Shown in pieces: positions 49,948 to 57,117 of a DNA stretch of 59,300 bases. Position 1 is the first letter of the stretch; the number at the start of each line of letters is the position of its first letter. Source of the stretch: an uncultured Bacilli bacterium (GTDB taxonomy: Bacteria > Bacillota_I > Bacilli_A > RF39 > UBA660); the NCBI GenBank assembly GCA_934102355.1, contig CAKOSO010000005.1, forward strand, positions 1 to 59,300. The letters run 5' to 3'. Position numbers and translations under genes: made by a program. Under the pieces are notes generated by a model. The model saw nothing but the letters and a program-made list of their open reading frames with translations, was not told where the DNA came from and ran no database searches.

Positions 49948-51396
49948 ATAACTTGATTTATCAAAATATGTAGTGTGTAATAATTCTTTTGATTTTTCAC
50001 TAAGAGGATAGTCTAAGAAATCATTATATATTTTTTTTATTTCCTTATTTTCATGTGAAAATTTAACTCTAGATTTATTATCTTTTTTATAAATTGATGC
50101 CATTCTTTTTGTTTTAGTATCTCTTTCATTTGCTGCTAAAACTTTAGGTTGGCCTCCTCCACCAATGCAACCTCCATAGCAATTCATTATCTCTATGAAA
50201 TGGTATTTTGATTTATTATCTTTCACATCTTCTAGTATTGGTATTGCTGATGACATTTCATTTATTACACAAATATTAATTTCTTTATTTCCTAGTTTGA
50301 AGCTAGTTTCTTTTACATTTTCTAACCCTCTAATATCATTAAATTCAAGATGTTTTTTGTCTATGTTTTTGCCAGTTTCTAAGTAGTATGCTGTTCTTAA
50401 TACTGCTTCAGAAACTCCGCCGGTATTTGCAAATATAAGTCCTGAACTACTTCCATTTCCAATAATTTTATCAAATTTACTTTTTTTAATATTTTTGTAT
50501 TCTATACCTTTTTCGTTTATTATATCTGCTAGTTCTCTAATTGTTAATACGGCATCAGTTCCAATTATTTCTTCTCTTTCAATTTCATACTTTTTAGCTG
50601 TACATGGTGTTATAGCTACGGTAAAAATATCTTCTTTGTTTATGTTTTTAATCTTGGAGAAGTATTCTTTAACCATTATTCCTTGCATAGCAATTGGACT
50701 TTTACATGTTGATAGCTTTTTTAATATTTGTGGATAATTAATTTCAGCATATTTTACCCAAGAAGAACAGCAACTGGTAAACATTGGAAGATCTTTATTA
50801 GTTTTAATTCTTTCTAATAAATCCTTTGCTTCCTCCATTATAGTAAGATCTGCCCCAAATGTTGTATCAAATACATAATTAAACCCTAGCATTCTTAGAA
50901 GTCCTACTAATTTATCTTGTAAAAATAATCCTGGTTCCATTTTAAATATTTCACCTAGTGAAACTCTTACAGCTGGTGCTGTATAGGCAATCATTATTTT
51001 ATTTGATGATAGTGCTTCTTCTATTTTTTTAATAGGGCTTTTACTTATTATTGAATTCATTGGACATGATATTAGGCATTGTCCACAATTAACACAAAGC
51101 ATGCCATTGTTTTCAAAATCTATACCTTCCCTTTTTATACAGGTTTTTTTACATACTCCACAGTCAACACATTTACTTAGGTCTCTTTCTATTGATGTGT
51201 TATCATTATCAATTACTACAGCATTTTGAAATAATTCATCACTTAGTGTTTCTTCACTTTCATCTATTAATTCAAAGATTTCTTTTGGTGCATTACATGA
51301 TGGACATGTAAAATCACCTTTCAATTGATTAAATTTATGTTTTTCTTTTTTCTCATCATAAATATAATCACACATTGGACAAATATACTTCTTCAT
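49927..51396 (-). CDS. Rubredoxin-[FeFe] hydrogenase fusion protein
   Basis: 489 residues. A rubredoxin-like domain (CPMC at 6-9 and CPSC at about 31-34), then two [4Fe-4S] ferredoxin motifs (CVDCGVCKKTC and CVNCGQCLISCP), then an [FeFe]-hydrogenase H-cluster domain with L1 TSCCSSWVKY, L2 ITPCTAKKYE and L3 MNCYGGCIGGGGQP. The H-cluster cysteines and the L2 lysine are kept, but L1 has Ser for the usual Pro, L2 has Thr for Met before PC, and L3 has Tyr for Pro. It starts 2 bp after rubrerythrin, with no good ribosome site, so it is translationally coupled. Electron exchange between H2, rubredoxin and rubrerythrin is inferred. Confidence 0.85.
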   Translation of the reverse strand: MKKYICPMCDYIYDEKKEKHKFNQLKGDFTCPSCNAPKEIFELIDESEETLSDELFQNAVVIDNDNTSIERDLSKCVDCGVCKKTCIKREGIDFENNGMLCVNCGQCLISCPMNSIISKSPIKKIEEALSSNKIMIAYTAPAVRVSLGEIFKMEPGLFLQDKLVGLLRMLGFNYVFDTTFGADLTIMEEAKDLLERIKTNKDLPMFTSCCSSWVKYAEINYPQILKKLSTCKSPIAMQGIMVKEYFSKIKNINKEDIFTVAITPCTAKKYEIEREEIIGTDAVLTIRELADIINEKGIEYKNIKKSKFDKIIGNGSSSGLIFANTGGVSEAVLRTAYYLETGKNIDKKHLEFNDIRGLENVKETSFKLGNKEINICVINEMSSAIPILEDVKDNKSKYHFIEIMNCYGGCIGGGGQPKVLAANERDTKTKRMASIYKKDNKSRVKFSHENKEIKKIYNDFLDYPLSEKSKELLHTTYFDKSSYKKNANK

Positions 51397-51398
51397 TT

Positions 51399-51941
51399 TT
51401 ATTTATAGTTTTCTGCTTTTACTTCCATATAACTTTGTTTATGATTACATACTGGGCATACATCTAATGCATCTTTTCCTACATAAACATGTCCACAATT
51501 TCTACATACCCATATTTTATCTTCATTCTTGTGGAAAACTTCATCATTTTTAACATTTTTTAACAATGTTAAATATCTTTCTTCGTGTTCTTTTTCAATT
51601 TTTCCTACTTCTTCAAATAAATATGCTAATCTTGTGAATCCTTCTTCTCTTGCAGTTTCAGCAAATTCCTTATACATGCTAGTCCATTCATAGTTTTCTC
51701 CATTTGCTGCATCAATTAAATTCTCTTCTGTTGATGGAACTTCACCACCATGCAATTCCTTAAACCATATCTTTGCATGTTCTTTTTCGTTATTAGCAGT
51801 TTCTTCAAAGATTGCAGCTAATTGTTCATATCCATCTTTTCTTGCTTTTGAAGCATAATATGTATACTTATTCCTTGCTTGTGATTCTCCTGCAAAAGCA
51901 GTCATTAAATTTTGTTCTGTTTTACTTCCTTTTAATTCCAT
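51399..51941 (-). CDS. rbr: Rubrerythrin
   Basis: Non-haem iron peroxidase of anaerobes, reducing H2O2 to water. 180 residues: four-helix diiron domain with FAGESQARNKYTYYA, FEETANNEKEHAKIW, ETAREEGF and EVGKIEKEHEERY, then a C-terminal rubredoxin-like domain with two CxxC pairs (CRNCGHVY and CPVCNHKQ). The second gene of the perR operon. ATG 51941 follows AAAGGAG. Confidence 0.95.
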   Translation of the reverse strand: MELKGSKTEQNLMTAFAGESQARNKYTYYASKARKDGYEQLAAIFEETANNEKEHAKIWFKELHGGEVPSTEENLIDAANGENYEWTSMYKEFAETAREEGFTRLAYLFEEVGKIEKEHEERYLTLLKNVKNDEVFHKNEDKIWVCRNCGHVYVGKDALDVCPVCNHKQSYMEVKAENYK

Positions 51942-51954
51942 AAAATATTCTCCT

Positions 51955-52335
51955 TTATTTATTATTTTCTAAAGATTTAATACAATTTTCACAAATTCCA
52001 CTGTAAGTTATATCAATATCTAATATTGTATGACCATTAATACTTTGTTTCTTATTTTCATTTTCTTTAAAAATATCATATATTTTATTGCACTTATTAC
52101 AAATAAAATGATTATGTTTATTAAAGATTTTATCATATCTTTCCATGTTATCATTTGTTTTTACTGTTTTTATCATTCCATGTTCAACAAGAAGATTTAG
52201 GTTTCTGTAAACTGTTCCTAAACTAATATTAGGAATTGTTTTTTTTGATATCTCATATATTTCATTTGCTGTTGGATGGTCATTACTTTCATTAATTATT
52301 GATAAAATTAGATTCCTTTGTTTAGAATTATTCAA
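51955..52335 (-). CDS. perR: Peroxide-responsive repressor PerR (Fur family)
   Basis: 126 residues. Winged helix (about 1-75, with PTANEIYEISKK and SLGTVYRNLNLL) and a dimer domain with the structural zinc pairs CNKC and CENC. The metal-sensing set fits PerR: RYD, then HNHF, then a late Asp in LDIDITYSG. With the gene order perR-rbr-hydrogenase and a 7-1-7 box in its own promoter, a peroxide sensor controlling its own operon is likely. The N-terminal sensor histidine of PerR should lie in ESNDHPTA. Confidence 0.88.
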   Translation of the reverse strand: MNNSKQRNLILSIINESNDHPTANEIYEISKKTIPNISLGTVYRNLNLLVEHGMIKTVKTNDNMERYDKIFNKHNHFICNKCNKIYDIFKENENKKQSINGHTILDIDITYSGICENCIKSLENNK

Positions 52336-52356
52336 TTGTATCTTCCTTTCTAAAAT

Positions 52357-52371
52357 CAGTAATTATTACTA
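52357..52371. promoter_or_regulatory. Putative PerR box
   Basis: TAGTAAT-A-ATTACTG on the minus strand: a 7-1-7 inverted repeat like the TTATAAT-n-ATTATAA consensus of Bacillus PerR. It lies between the predicted promoter and the perR start codon. Confidence 0.65.
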
Positions 52372-52383
52372 ATTTATAATATA

Positions 52384-52412
52384 ATATTATCACTATTTTT
52401 TTAAAAAAACAA
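52384..52412 (-). promoter_or_regulatory. Promoter of the perR operon
   Basis: Minus strand TTGTTT (52407-52412), 17-bp spacer, TAATAT (52384-52389). Confidence 0.55.
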
Positions 52413-52451
52413 GATATTAGGTAAAAAAACCATACATGAAATTATCATACT

Positions 52452-52460
52452 CATACTATA
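52452..52460 (+). promoter_or_regulatory. CATAnnnTA element before cotJ
   Basis: CATACTATA, 17 nt before the start codon. An AC lies 16 bp upstream (within CCATACATG). It resembles sigma E (CATACAnT) and sigma K -10 regions; the cotJ operon of Bacillus is sigma-E dependent. Confidence 0.55.
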
Positions 52461-52477
52461 AGCTAGGAGGATTAATT

Positions 52478-52912
52478 ATGAACAATTATAACGATTATGA
52501 TAAAGATTTGTATCCAGAAGCTATTGAAGAGGTATATGATTATAGAGCAAATGAAGGAAAGTATTTAGCTACTCCATATGAAGCTTTAGTAAGAGGAAAT
52601 ATTTTTAATGAACTATATTCACCTTATAAAAACTATAAACCTAAAAATTTAAATCCAACTACTGAAAAAGGAAAGTTATTACTTGATTTAAGAATGTATA
52701 ATCAGGCTTTAATTGATTTAAATTTATTTTTAGATTTAAACCCTAATGATACTAATATAATTAATATTCGTGCTGATTATTTAAGTAAGTATAATAAAGC
52801 AAGAGAAAATTACGAAAAGAAATATGGTCCTATAGGTTTAGATAGTGAGTATACAAAGCAAAGTCCTTGGGCTTGGGATGAAAACAATTTTCCATGGGAG
52901 GTAAGAGATTAG
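52478..52912 (+). CDS. CotJA-CotJB fusion, spore coat-associated
   Basis: 144 residues. The first half (about 25-60) carries a CotJA-like core, YLATPYEALVRGNIFNELY followed by SPYKNYKP. The second half (about 65-144) is CotJB-like: LLLDLRMYNQALIDLNLFLD, then NPNDTN, YEKKYGPIG and a Trp/Pro-rich end with SPWAWDENNFPWEV. In Bacillus these are two genes, cotJA and cotJB, preceding cotJC; here they are one frame. They are inner-coat proteins of spores. ATG 52478 has AGGAGG; the cotJC start codon follows the stop directly. Confidence 0.85.
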   Translation: MNNYNDYDKDLYPEAIEEVYDYRANEGKYLATPYEALVRGNIFNELYSPYKNYKPKNLNPTTEKGKLLLDLRMYNQALIDLNLFLDLNPNDTNIINIRADYLSKYNKARENYEKKYGPIGLDSEYTKQSPWAWDENNFPWEVRD

Positions 52913-53476
52913 ATGTTTAGTTATGTTAAAAAGTCACAATATCCAATTAATATAAAGAAAAAGAATCTAAAAATGGCTAAAACAATTATTACTCAGTATG
53001 GTGGTGCAAATGGTGAACTTGGTGCTGCTTTAAGATATCTAAATCAAAGATATACAATGCCGGATGCTAAAGGGCAAGCTCTTTTAACAGATATCGGTAC
53101 AGAGGAACTTGGACATGTTGAAATGATTTGCACTATGGTAGAACAGTTATTACAAGGAGCAACTGTTGAAGAACTTAAACAAAATGGACTTGATGCTCAC
53201 TACGCAGAACATAAAAGAGCTGTTTTCCCAACTGATGCAAATGGTGTTCCTTTTACAGTAACATATTTCGCTACTACAGGTGATCCATTAGCTGATTTGA
53301 TGGAAGATATGGCAGCCGAGGAAAAAGCCAGGGCTACATATGAAAACTTAATAAACTTAGCTGATGATGAGGATATTATTCAACCACTTTTGTTTTTAAG
53401 GCAAAGAGAAATAGTTCATTTTGCTATGTTTAAAGAATTATATAATTACTATAAACAACAATCTAAAAACTCTTAA
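52913..53476 (+). CDS. cotJC: CotJC, spore coat manganese-catalase-like protein
   Basis: 187 residues. Very similar to Bacillus CotJC: QYPI near the start, ITQYGGANGELGAALRYLNQRY, LLTDIGTEELGHVEMI and DMAAEEKARATYENL, REIVHFAMF. The glutamates and histidines of the dimanganese site (TEELGHVE, AAEEKAR, REIVHF) are present. Likely removes H2O2 at the spore surface or is a coat component. Start ATG 52913 abuts the cotJAB stop; GGGAGG lies upstream inside that gene. It is followed by a good terminator. Confidence 0.93.
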   Translation: MFSYVKKSQYPINIKKKNLKMAKTIITQYGGANGELGAALRYLNQRYTMPDAKGQALLTDIGTEELGHVEMICTMVEQLLQGATVEELKQNGLDAHYAEHKRAVFPTDANGVPFTVTYFATTGDPLADLMEDMAAEEKARATYENLINLADDEDIIQPLLFLRQREIVHFAMFKELYNYYKQQSKNS

Positions 53477-53497
53477 ATTAATTTTTAAGAGTTTTTA
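53464..53497 (+). terminator. Terminator of the cotJ operon
   Basis: AAAAACTCTTAAA / TTTAAGAGTTTTT around a short AT loop, at the cotJC stop codon. Confidence 0.85.
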
Positions 53498-53517
53498 TAC
53501 ATTTAAATAAGAAATAC

Positions 53518-53546
53518 TTGCATTTTTTACAATATATTGATAAAAT
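53518..53546 (+). promoter_or_regulatory. Promoter of tRNA-His
   Basis: TTGCAT (53518-53523), 17-bp spacer, TAAAAT (53541-53546), about 20 bp before the tRNA. Confidence 0.75.
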
Positions 53547-53566
53547 GTAGGAGTAACTTTGTTAAT

Positions 53567-53643
53567 GGCGATATTGGTGAAGTGGTTAACACGCTTGTCT
53601 GTGGAACAAGTATGCATGAGTTCGATCCTCATATATCGCCCCA
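53567..53643 (+). tRNA. tRNA-His (GTG)
   Basis: Cloverleaf with acceptor GCGATAT / ATATCGC plus the histidine-specific extra G at the 5' end pairing with C73, and an encoded CCA. The anticodon loop CTGTGGA gives anticodon GTG; the T loop is GTTCGATCC. A single-gene transcription unit with its own promoter and terminator. Confidence 0.97.
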
Positions 53644-53654
53644 TTTTTAAAAAT

Positions 53655-53675
53655 AACAGCTTCGGCTGTTTTTTT
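53655..53675 (+). terminator. Terminator after tRNA-His
   Basis: AACAGC-TTCG-GCTGTT followed by a T run; a stable UUCG tetraloop. Confidence 0.92.
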
Positions 53676-53710
53676 GTTCTAAAATAAATACTAAAAAATA
53701 TTATTTTACT

Positions 53711-54205
53711 ATGAGAACAATAATACATGATTTTAATAAAAAAGAGTTAAGTAAATTAAATTTTAAGGATGATGATAAACTTATTAAAGCAAATGGATGC
53801 AAGAATAATTGTATCGGATGCTTTTCTTGTTGGATAAAACATCCAATGCATTGTGCATTTAATGATGAATATTCTGATATTGTAAGTTCTATTGCTAAAT
53901 CAGATGAATTAGTAATAATAAGCAAATGCAGATATGGGTGCTATGACAGTAAAGTCAAACAAGTATTAGAAAGGTGTATCGGATATGTTCTTCCTTATTT
54001 CACGATAAGATCAAATGCCATTCATCACTTTAGTAGATATGACAATAAAATTAAACTATCTTGTTATTTTTATGGAGATATATCACCAAAAGATAAAGTT
54101 TGTGTTGAAAGTTTAGTAAAAGCAAATGCTATTAATTTAAATGTTAGTGACTATACAATTAAATATTTTGAAAATGAAAAGGAGCTTGATAAATGTATAC
54201 TTTAA
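53711..54205 (+). CDS. Flavodoxin-like NAD(P)H/FMN reductase family protein
   Basis: 164 residues, flavodoxin fold in short form. The cysteine-rich loop CKNNCIGCFSCWIKHPMHC followed by AFNDEYSDIV is the mark of multimeric flavodoxin/iron-sulfur flavoprotein-like reductases. The rest (SDELVIISKCRYGCYDSKVKQVLERC) is the flavin-binding side. No ribosome site precedes ATG 53711, but TATTAT at 53699-53704 would start transcription at the ATG, so the mRNA may be leaderless. It overlaps the next gene by 13 bp. Substrate unknown. Confidence 0.75.
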   Translation: MRTIIHDFNKKELSKLNFKDDDKLIKANGCKNNCIGCFSCWIKHPMHCAFNDEYSDIVSSIAKSDELVIISKCRYGCYDSKVKQVLERCIGYVLPYFTIRSNAIHHFSRYDNKIKLSCYFYGDISPKDKVCVESLVKANAINLNVSDYTIKYFENEKELDKCIL

Positions 54206-54795
54206 TAAATGGAAGCCCTAAAGTTTCTGATCCTAATTCTTTGTATTTTTTGAACTATGTAAGTAATAATCTGAATAATTTTAATGTATTTAGTTTAAAA
54301 AAGGATAGTTATAAAGAAATATTAAATAATATTAAATTATCTGATGCTATTCTATTAGCATTTCCACTTTATGTTGATTCACCTACATCTTTAGTACTTT
54401 CTTTTCTAGATTTTATTTATGATAACAAGGTTGATATTAAAGAAAAAAAGTTGTACACGATAATTAATTGTGGTTTTAGAGAAGGTGAACAAAATATAAC
54501 TGCAGTTAATATTATTAAAAGATGGTGTGATAAGGTAGGTGCTAAATACTCTGGATCTTTACTTATTGGAGCAGGTGAAATAGTTGGTAAGGAAAAGTAT
54601 AAACCTGTATGTAGAAAAGCTCTAAAAAAATTAGATAACTTTAGTAAAGTAATAAGAGAAAATGATTCTACTGATGATATTATAACTACTATGGATATTT
54701 TGGGTAATAGAATATATTGCTTTTTAGCAAATATTAACTGGAATAAATCTGGTAAAAGGAATAAATTAAAACCTAAGGACATAAGGTCTACATAA
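54193..54795 (+). CDS. Flavodoxin-fold NAD(P)H-dependent oxidoreductase
   Basis: 200 residues. The FMN-binding start LINGSPKVSDPNSLYFL, then LSDAILLAFPLYVDSPTSLVLSFLDF and TIINCGFREGEQN are typical of NADPH-dependent FMN reductases/flavodoxin-like quinone reductases. A basic tail, KSGKRNKLKPKDIRST, ends the protein. It begins inside the preceding gene with AAGGAG upstream, so the two flavoproteins are made together and may work together. It ends in a good terminator. Confidence 0.8.
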   Translation: MYTLINGSPKVSDPNSLYFLNYVSNNLNNFNVFSLKKDSYKEILNNIKLSDAILLAFPLYVDSPTSLVLSFLDFIYDNKVDIKEKKLYTIINCGFREGEQNITAVNIIKRWCDKVGAKYSGSLLIGAGEIVGKEKYKPVCRKALKKLDNFSKVIRENDSTDDIITTMDILGNRIYCFLANINWNKSGKRNKLKPKDIRST

Positions 54796-54805
54796 ATCAA
54801 ATAAA

Positions 54806-54841
54806 AAAACATTGATCATTATTTTATCAATGTTATTTTTT
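54806..54841. terminator. Bidirectional terminator
   Basis: AAAAACATTGAT / ATCAATGTTATTTT hairpin between convergent flavoprotein and gpsA genes; T runs on both strands. Confidence 0.85.
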
Positions 54842-55810
54842 TGTTAATAAAAATTTTACTAATTCTTCTGGATCTTTATTTTCATATATTATATCATTTA
54901 TCAAATTGATTATTGGTAAACTTATTTTCTCCTTCTTTAATAAATTATGAATTGATGTAAGGGTATATAAACCTTCAATGGTTGTATTATTAATGTAATC
55001 ATCTATTTCTTTTTTAGGTTTTTTACTACCAATTAAATATCCAAGTTTAAAGTTTCTACTATTTTCACTTGTACATGTTAATAAAATATCACCAAAACCT
55101 GCAAATGATAATATTGTTTTTTTAGTTCCACCTAGTGAAAAGATTAATTTTTTTACATCATTTAATGTTTCTGTTATAAACATGGCTTTTGTTGAGTCAG
55201 AATAATTCATTCCATATACCATCCCAGATGCTATTCCTATTACGTTTTTAATTGCTCCACAGATTTCTATTCCTATAATGTCTTTTGAATCTCTTAGTTT
55301 TAAACTATCTCCTTCTAATAATTTTTTAACAATTTTTCTGGTTTCTTTATTGTTTGCAGCTAGAGATAAACCAATTGATGAGTTATTTGCCATATCTATT
55401 GCAAATGATGGACCTGATATTACTGCATATTTGCTTGTATGTATTTCCTTGGAAACAATTTCATGCATAAACATACAACTATCTTGTTTTATTCCTTTTG
55501 TTGCAATTAAGAAGTGTTGATCTTTAGTTGTATATTTTTTTATTTCTTTACATGTTTCTTCCGCAAATGCAGTTGGAATAGCTATTATAATTAATGTTGC
55601 ATTTTCTAGAGCATATTTTAAATCTGTAGTAAATTTAATATTATTTGGTATTTTTACTCCAGGTAAAAGTTTTTTATTACATCTAGATTTTTGTAATAAA
55701 TCCTTTTCTTCTTCGAATTTAGTCCACATTGTTATATCTTTTGTGTTTTTATTTACCATTAAACTTAATGCTAAACCATATGCCCCTGTACCAATTATTG
55801 TTACTTTCAT
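54833..55810 (-). CDS. gpsA: Glycerol-3-phosphate dehydrogenase [NAD(P)+]
   Basis: Reduces dihydroxyacetone phosphate to sn-glycerol-3-phosphate for phospholipid synthesis. 325 residues. NAD(P)-binding start VTIIGTGAYGLALSLMV; AIPTAF; LIATKGIKQ; SGPSFAIDMA; the catalytic lysine lies in EICGAIKNVIGIASG; then GFGDILLTCTSENSRNFKLG. It starts 4 bp inside the end of the kinase-like gene (ATGA), so both are translated from one message. Confidence 0.95.
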   Translation of the reverse strand: MKVTIIGTGAYGLALSLMVNKNTKDITMWTKFEEEKDLLQKSRCNKKLLPGVKIPNNIKFTTDLKYALENATLIIIAIPTAFAEETCKEIKKYTTKDQHFLIATKGIKQDSCMFMHEIVSKEIHTSKYAVISGPSFAIDMANNSSIGLSLAANNKETRKIVKKLLEGDSLKLRDSKDIIGIEICGAIKNVIGIASGMVYGMNYSDSTKAMFITETLNDVKKLIFSLGGTKKTILSFAGFGDILLTCTSENSRNFKLGYLIGSKKPKKEIDDYINNTTIEGLYTLTSIHNLLKKEKISLPIINLINDIIYENKDPEELVKFLLTKK

Positions 55811-57075
55811 TTTCTTACCATTTCCTTTTTCTTTACTTCTCTTTGATACTTTCTTTCTAAAAACATACTAGATGGAAAGCAATCTAGTATTATTTCATGT
55901 ATGTCCTTTTTATAAACTTTTTCTAGATCTTTTACTTTGTATATATAGTCATTATCTGTTATAACTATATCTCCTGCTTCTAATACTTCATCATCTTTTG
56001 TTCTATACCCGGTTGCTTCTATAGATGGGTCTAAATTATCAAAGTGAACTCGATTATCTTTTAATAGGATGCCAAGATTTTCTACTTTTGCATCTCCCCA
56101 AATTAAGCCGTCCTCTCTTAATTCTTTATATATTCTATATACATCCTCTTCAATTATTCCTTTTGTATCAACGAGTTCTGTTACTTCAATGCAAAGTAAA
56201 GTGTTCTTTCCATTGATATGTTTTATTTCTTGTCTATATATTGGTTTTAAGAATCTCCTATGGTCATCCATCTTGAAATTATTTCTTTTTGAACCAATCT
56301 TTATTACTTTATCACCAATTTGATAAACTGCAGTGAATCCACCACATCCAATATAATTTATATCATGAAAATTTAGATTTTGGTACCCTAGTAATTCCTC
56401 TGCTATTCCTTTTACTAAGTCCACAACATTTTCAGAATCTATCTTCTCATCAGCTAACTGTAGCTTTTTGTTAATCATTTCTTTTATTACTTTATCTTTA
56501 TTATTATCAATATAACTATATACTGCATTATCCATGCCATAATCTTGCATTATAGTTTTTGCTTCTATTAGGTTTTTATTATCTTTTAAGAAATAATCAA
56601 GGTTTTCTATAATTAACTTCATATTACGAAGATCTTTCATATAGAGTCTTAATATTAAATTGTAATTACATTTAACATTGTTTTCTATTAAGTATTTTAT
56701 AAGATCGTATGAACCATTATTTATTTCTTCAGAATAGAATAATATTAATCCAAAAAAGAAATCACTATCAAAATGCTTAATAATTTCCTTATAGTTTTTT
56801 AAAAAATATGAAGGATTTTCATCAGATAATTCTCTTATTAATGGACATAATTCATATTTTCTTTTTTCGAATAGGTCAAAATTACTCCAAAATAAATTAT
56901 TTTTGATAATGATATTAAGCATTCTTTTTGTTTTTAAGATGGTTTCTATTTCTTCACATTGTGACTGAATCATAACTTTTCTAAAGTTTTTAACAAATCC
57001 TGATTCACCTTCATAAAATAAAATATTATTTAGTTGTGTTATTGTTCTTTCTTTGTTTTTTCTTAAATTGTACAT
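55807..57075 (-). CDS. Kinase-like protein with helical N-terminal region, coupled to gpsA
   Basis: 422 residues. The first 230 or so are helical and of unknown type. The C-terminal half is a protein-kinase-like fold: glycine-rich loop YIGCGGFTAVY followed by DKVIKIG (lysine in the beta-3 position), an EVTELV hinge, LIWGDAKVENLGIL as catalytic loop (Asp and Asn kept, His/Arg of HRD replaced) and HFDNLDP in place of DFG. So it has the residues needed for phosphotransfer but is far from standard Ser/Thr kinases. ATG 57075 with GGTGA is chosen over GTG 57084. The target is unknown. Confidence 0.7.
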   Translation of the reverse strand: MYNLRKNKERTITQLNNILFYEGESGFVKNFRKVMIQSQCEEIETILKTKRMLNIIIKNNLFWSNFDLFEKRKYELCPLIRELSDENPSYFLKNYKEIIKHFDSDFFFGLILFYSEEINNGSYDLIKYLIENNVKCNYNLILRLYMKDLRNMKLIIENLDYFLKDNKNLIEAKTIMQDYGMDNAVYSYIDNNKDKVIKEMINKKLQLADEKIDSENVVDLVKGIAEELLGYQNLNFHDINYIGCGGFTAVYQIGDKVIKIGSKRNNFKMDDHRRFLKPIYRQEIKHINGKNTLLCIEVTELVDTKGIIEEDVYRIYKELREDGLIWGDAKVENLGILLKDNRVHFDNLDPSIEATGYRTKDDEVLEAGDIVITDNDYIYKVKDLEKVYKKDIHEIILDCFPSSMFLERKYQREVKKKEMVRK

Positions 57076-57117
57076 CCTTATCACCAGGTTTTTTTATTTT
57101 AGGAAAAACTATACTCT

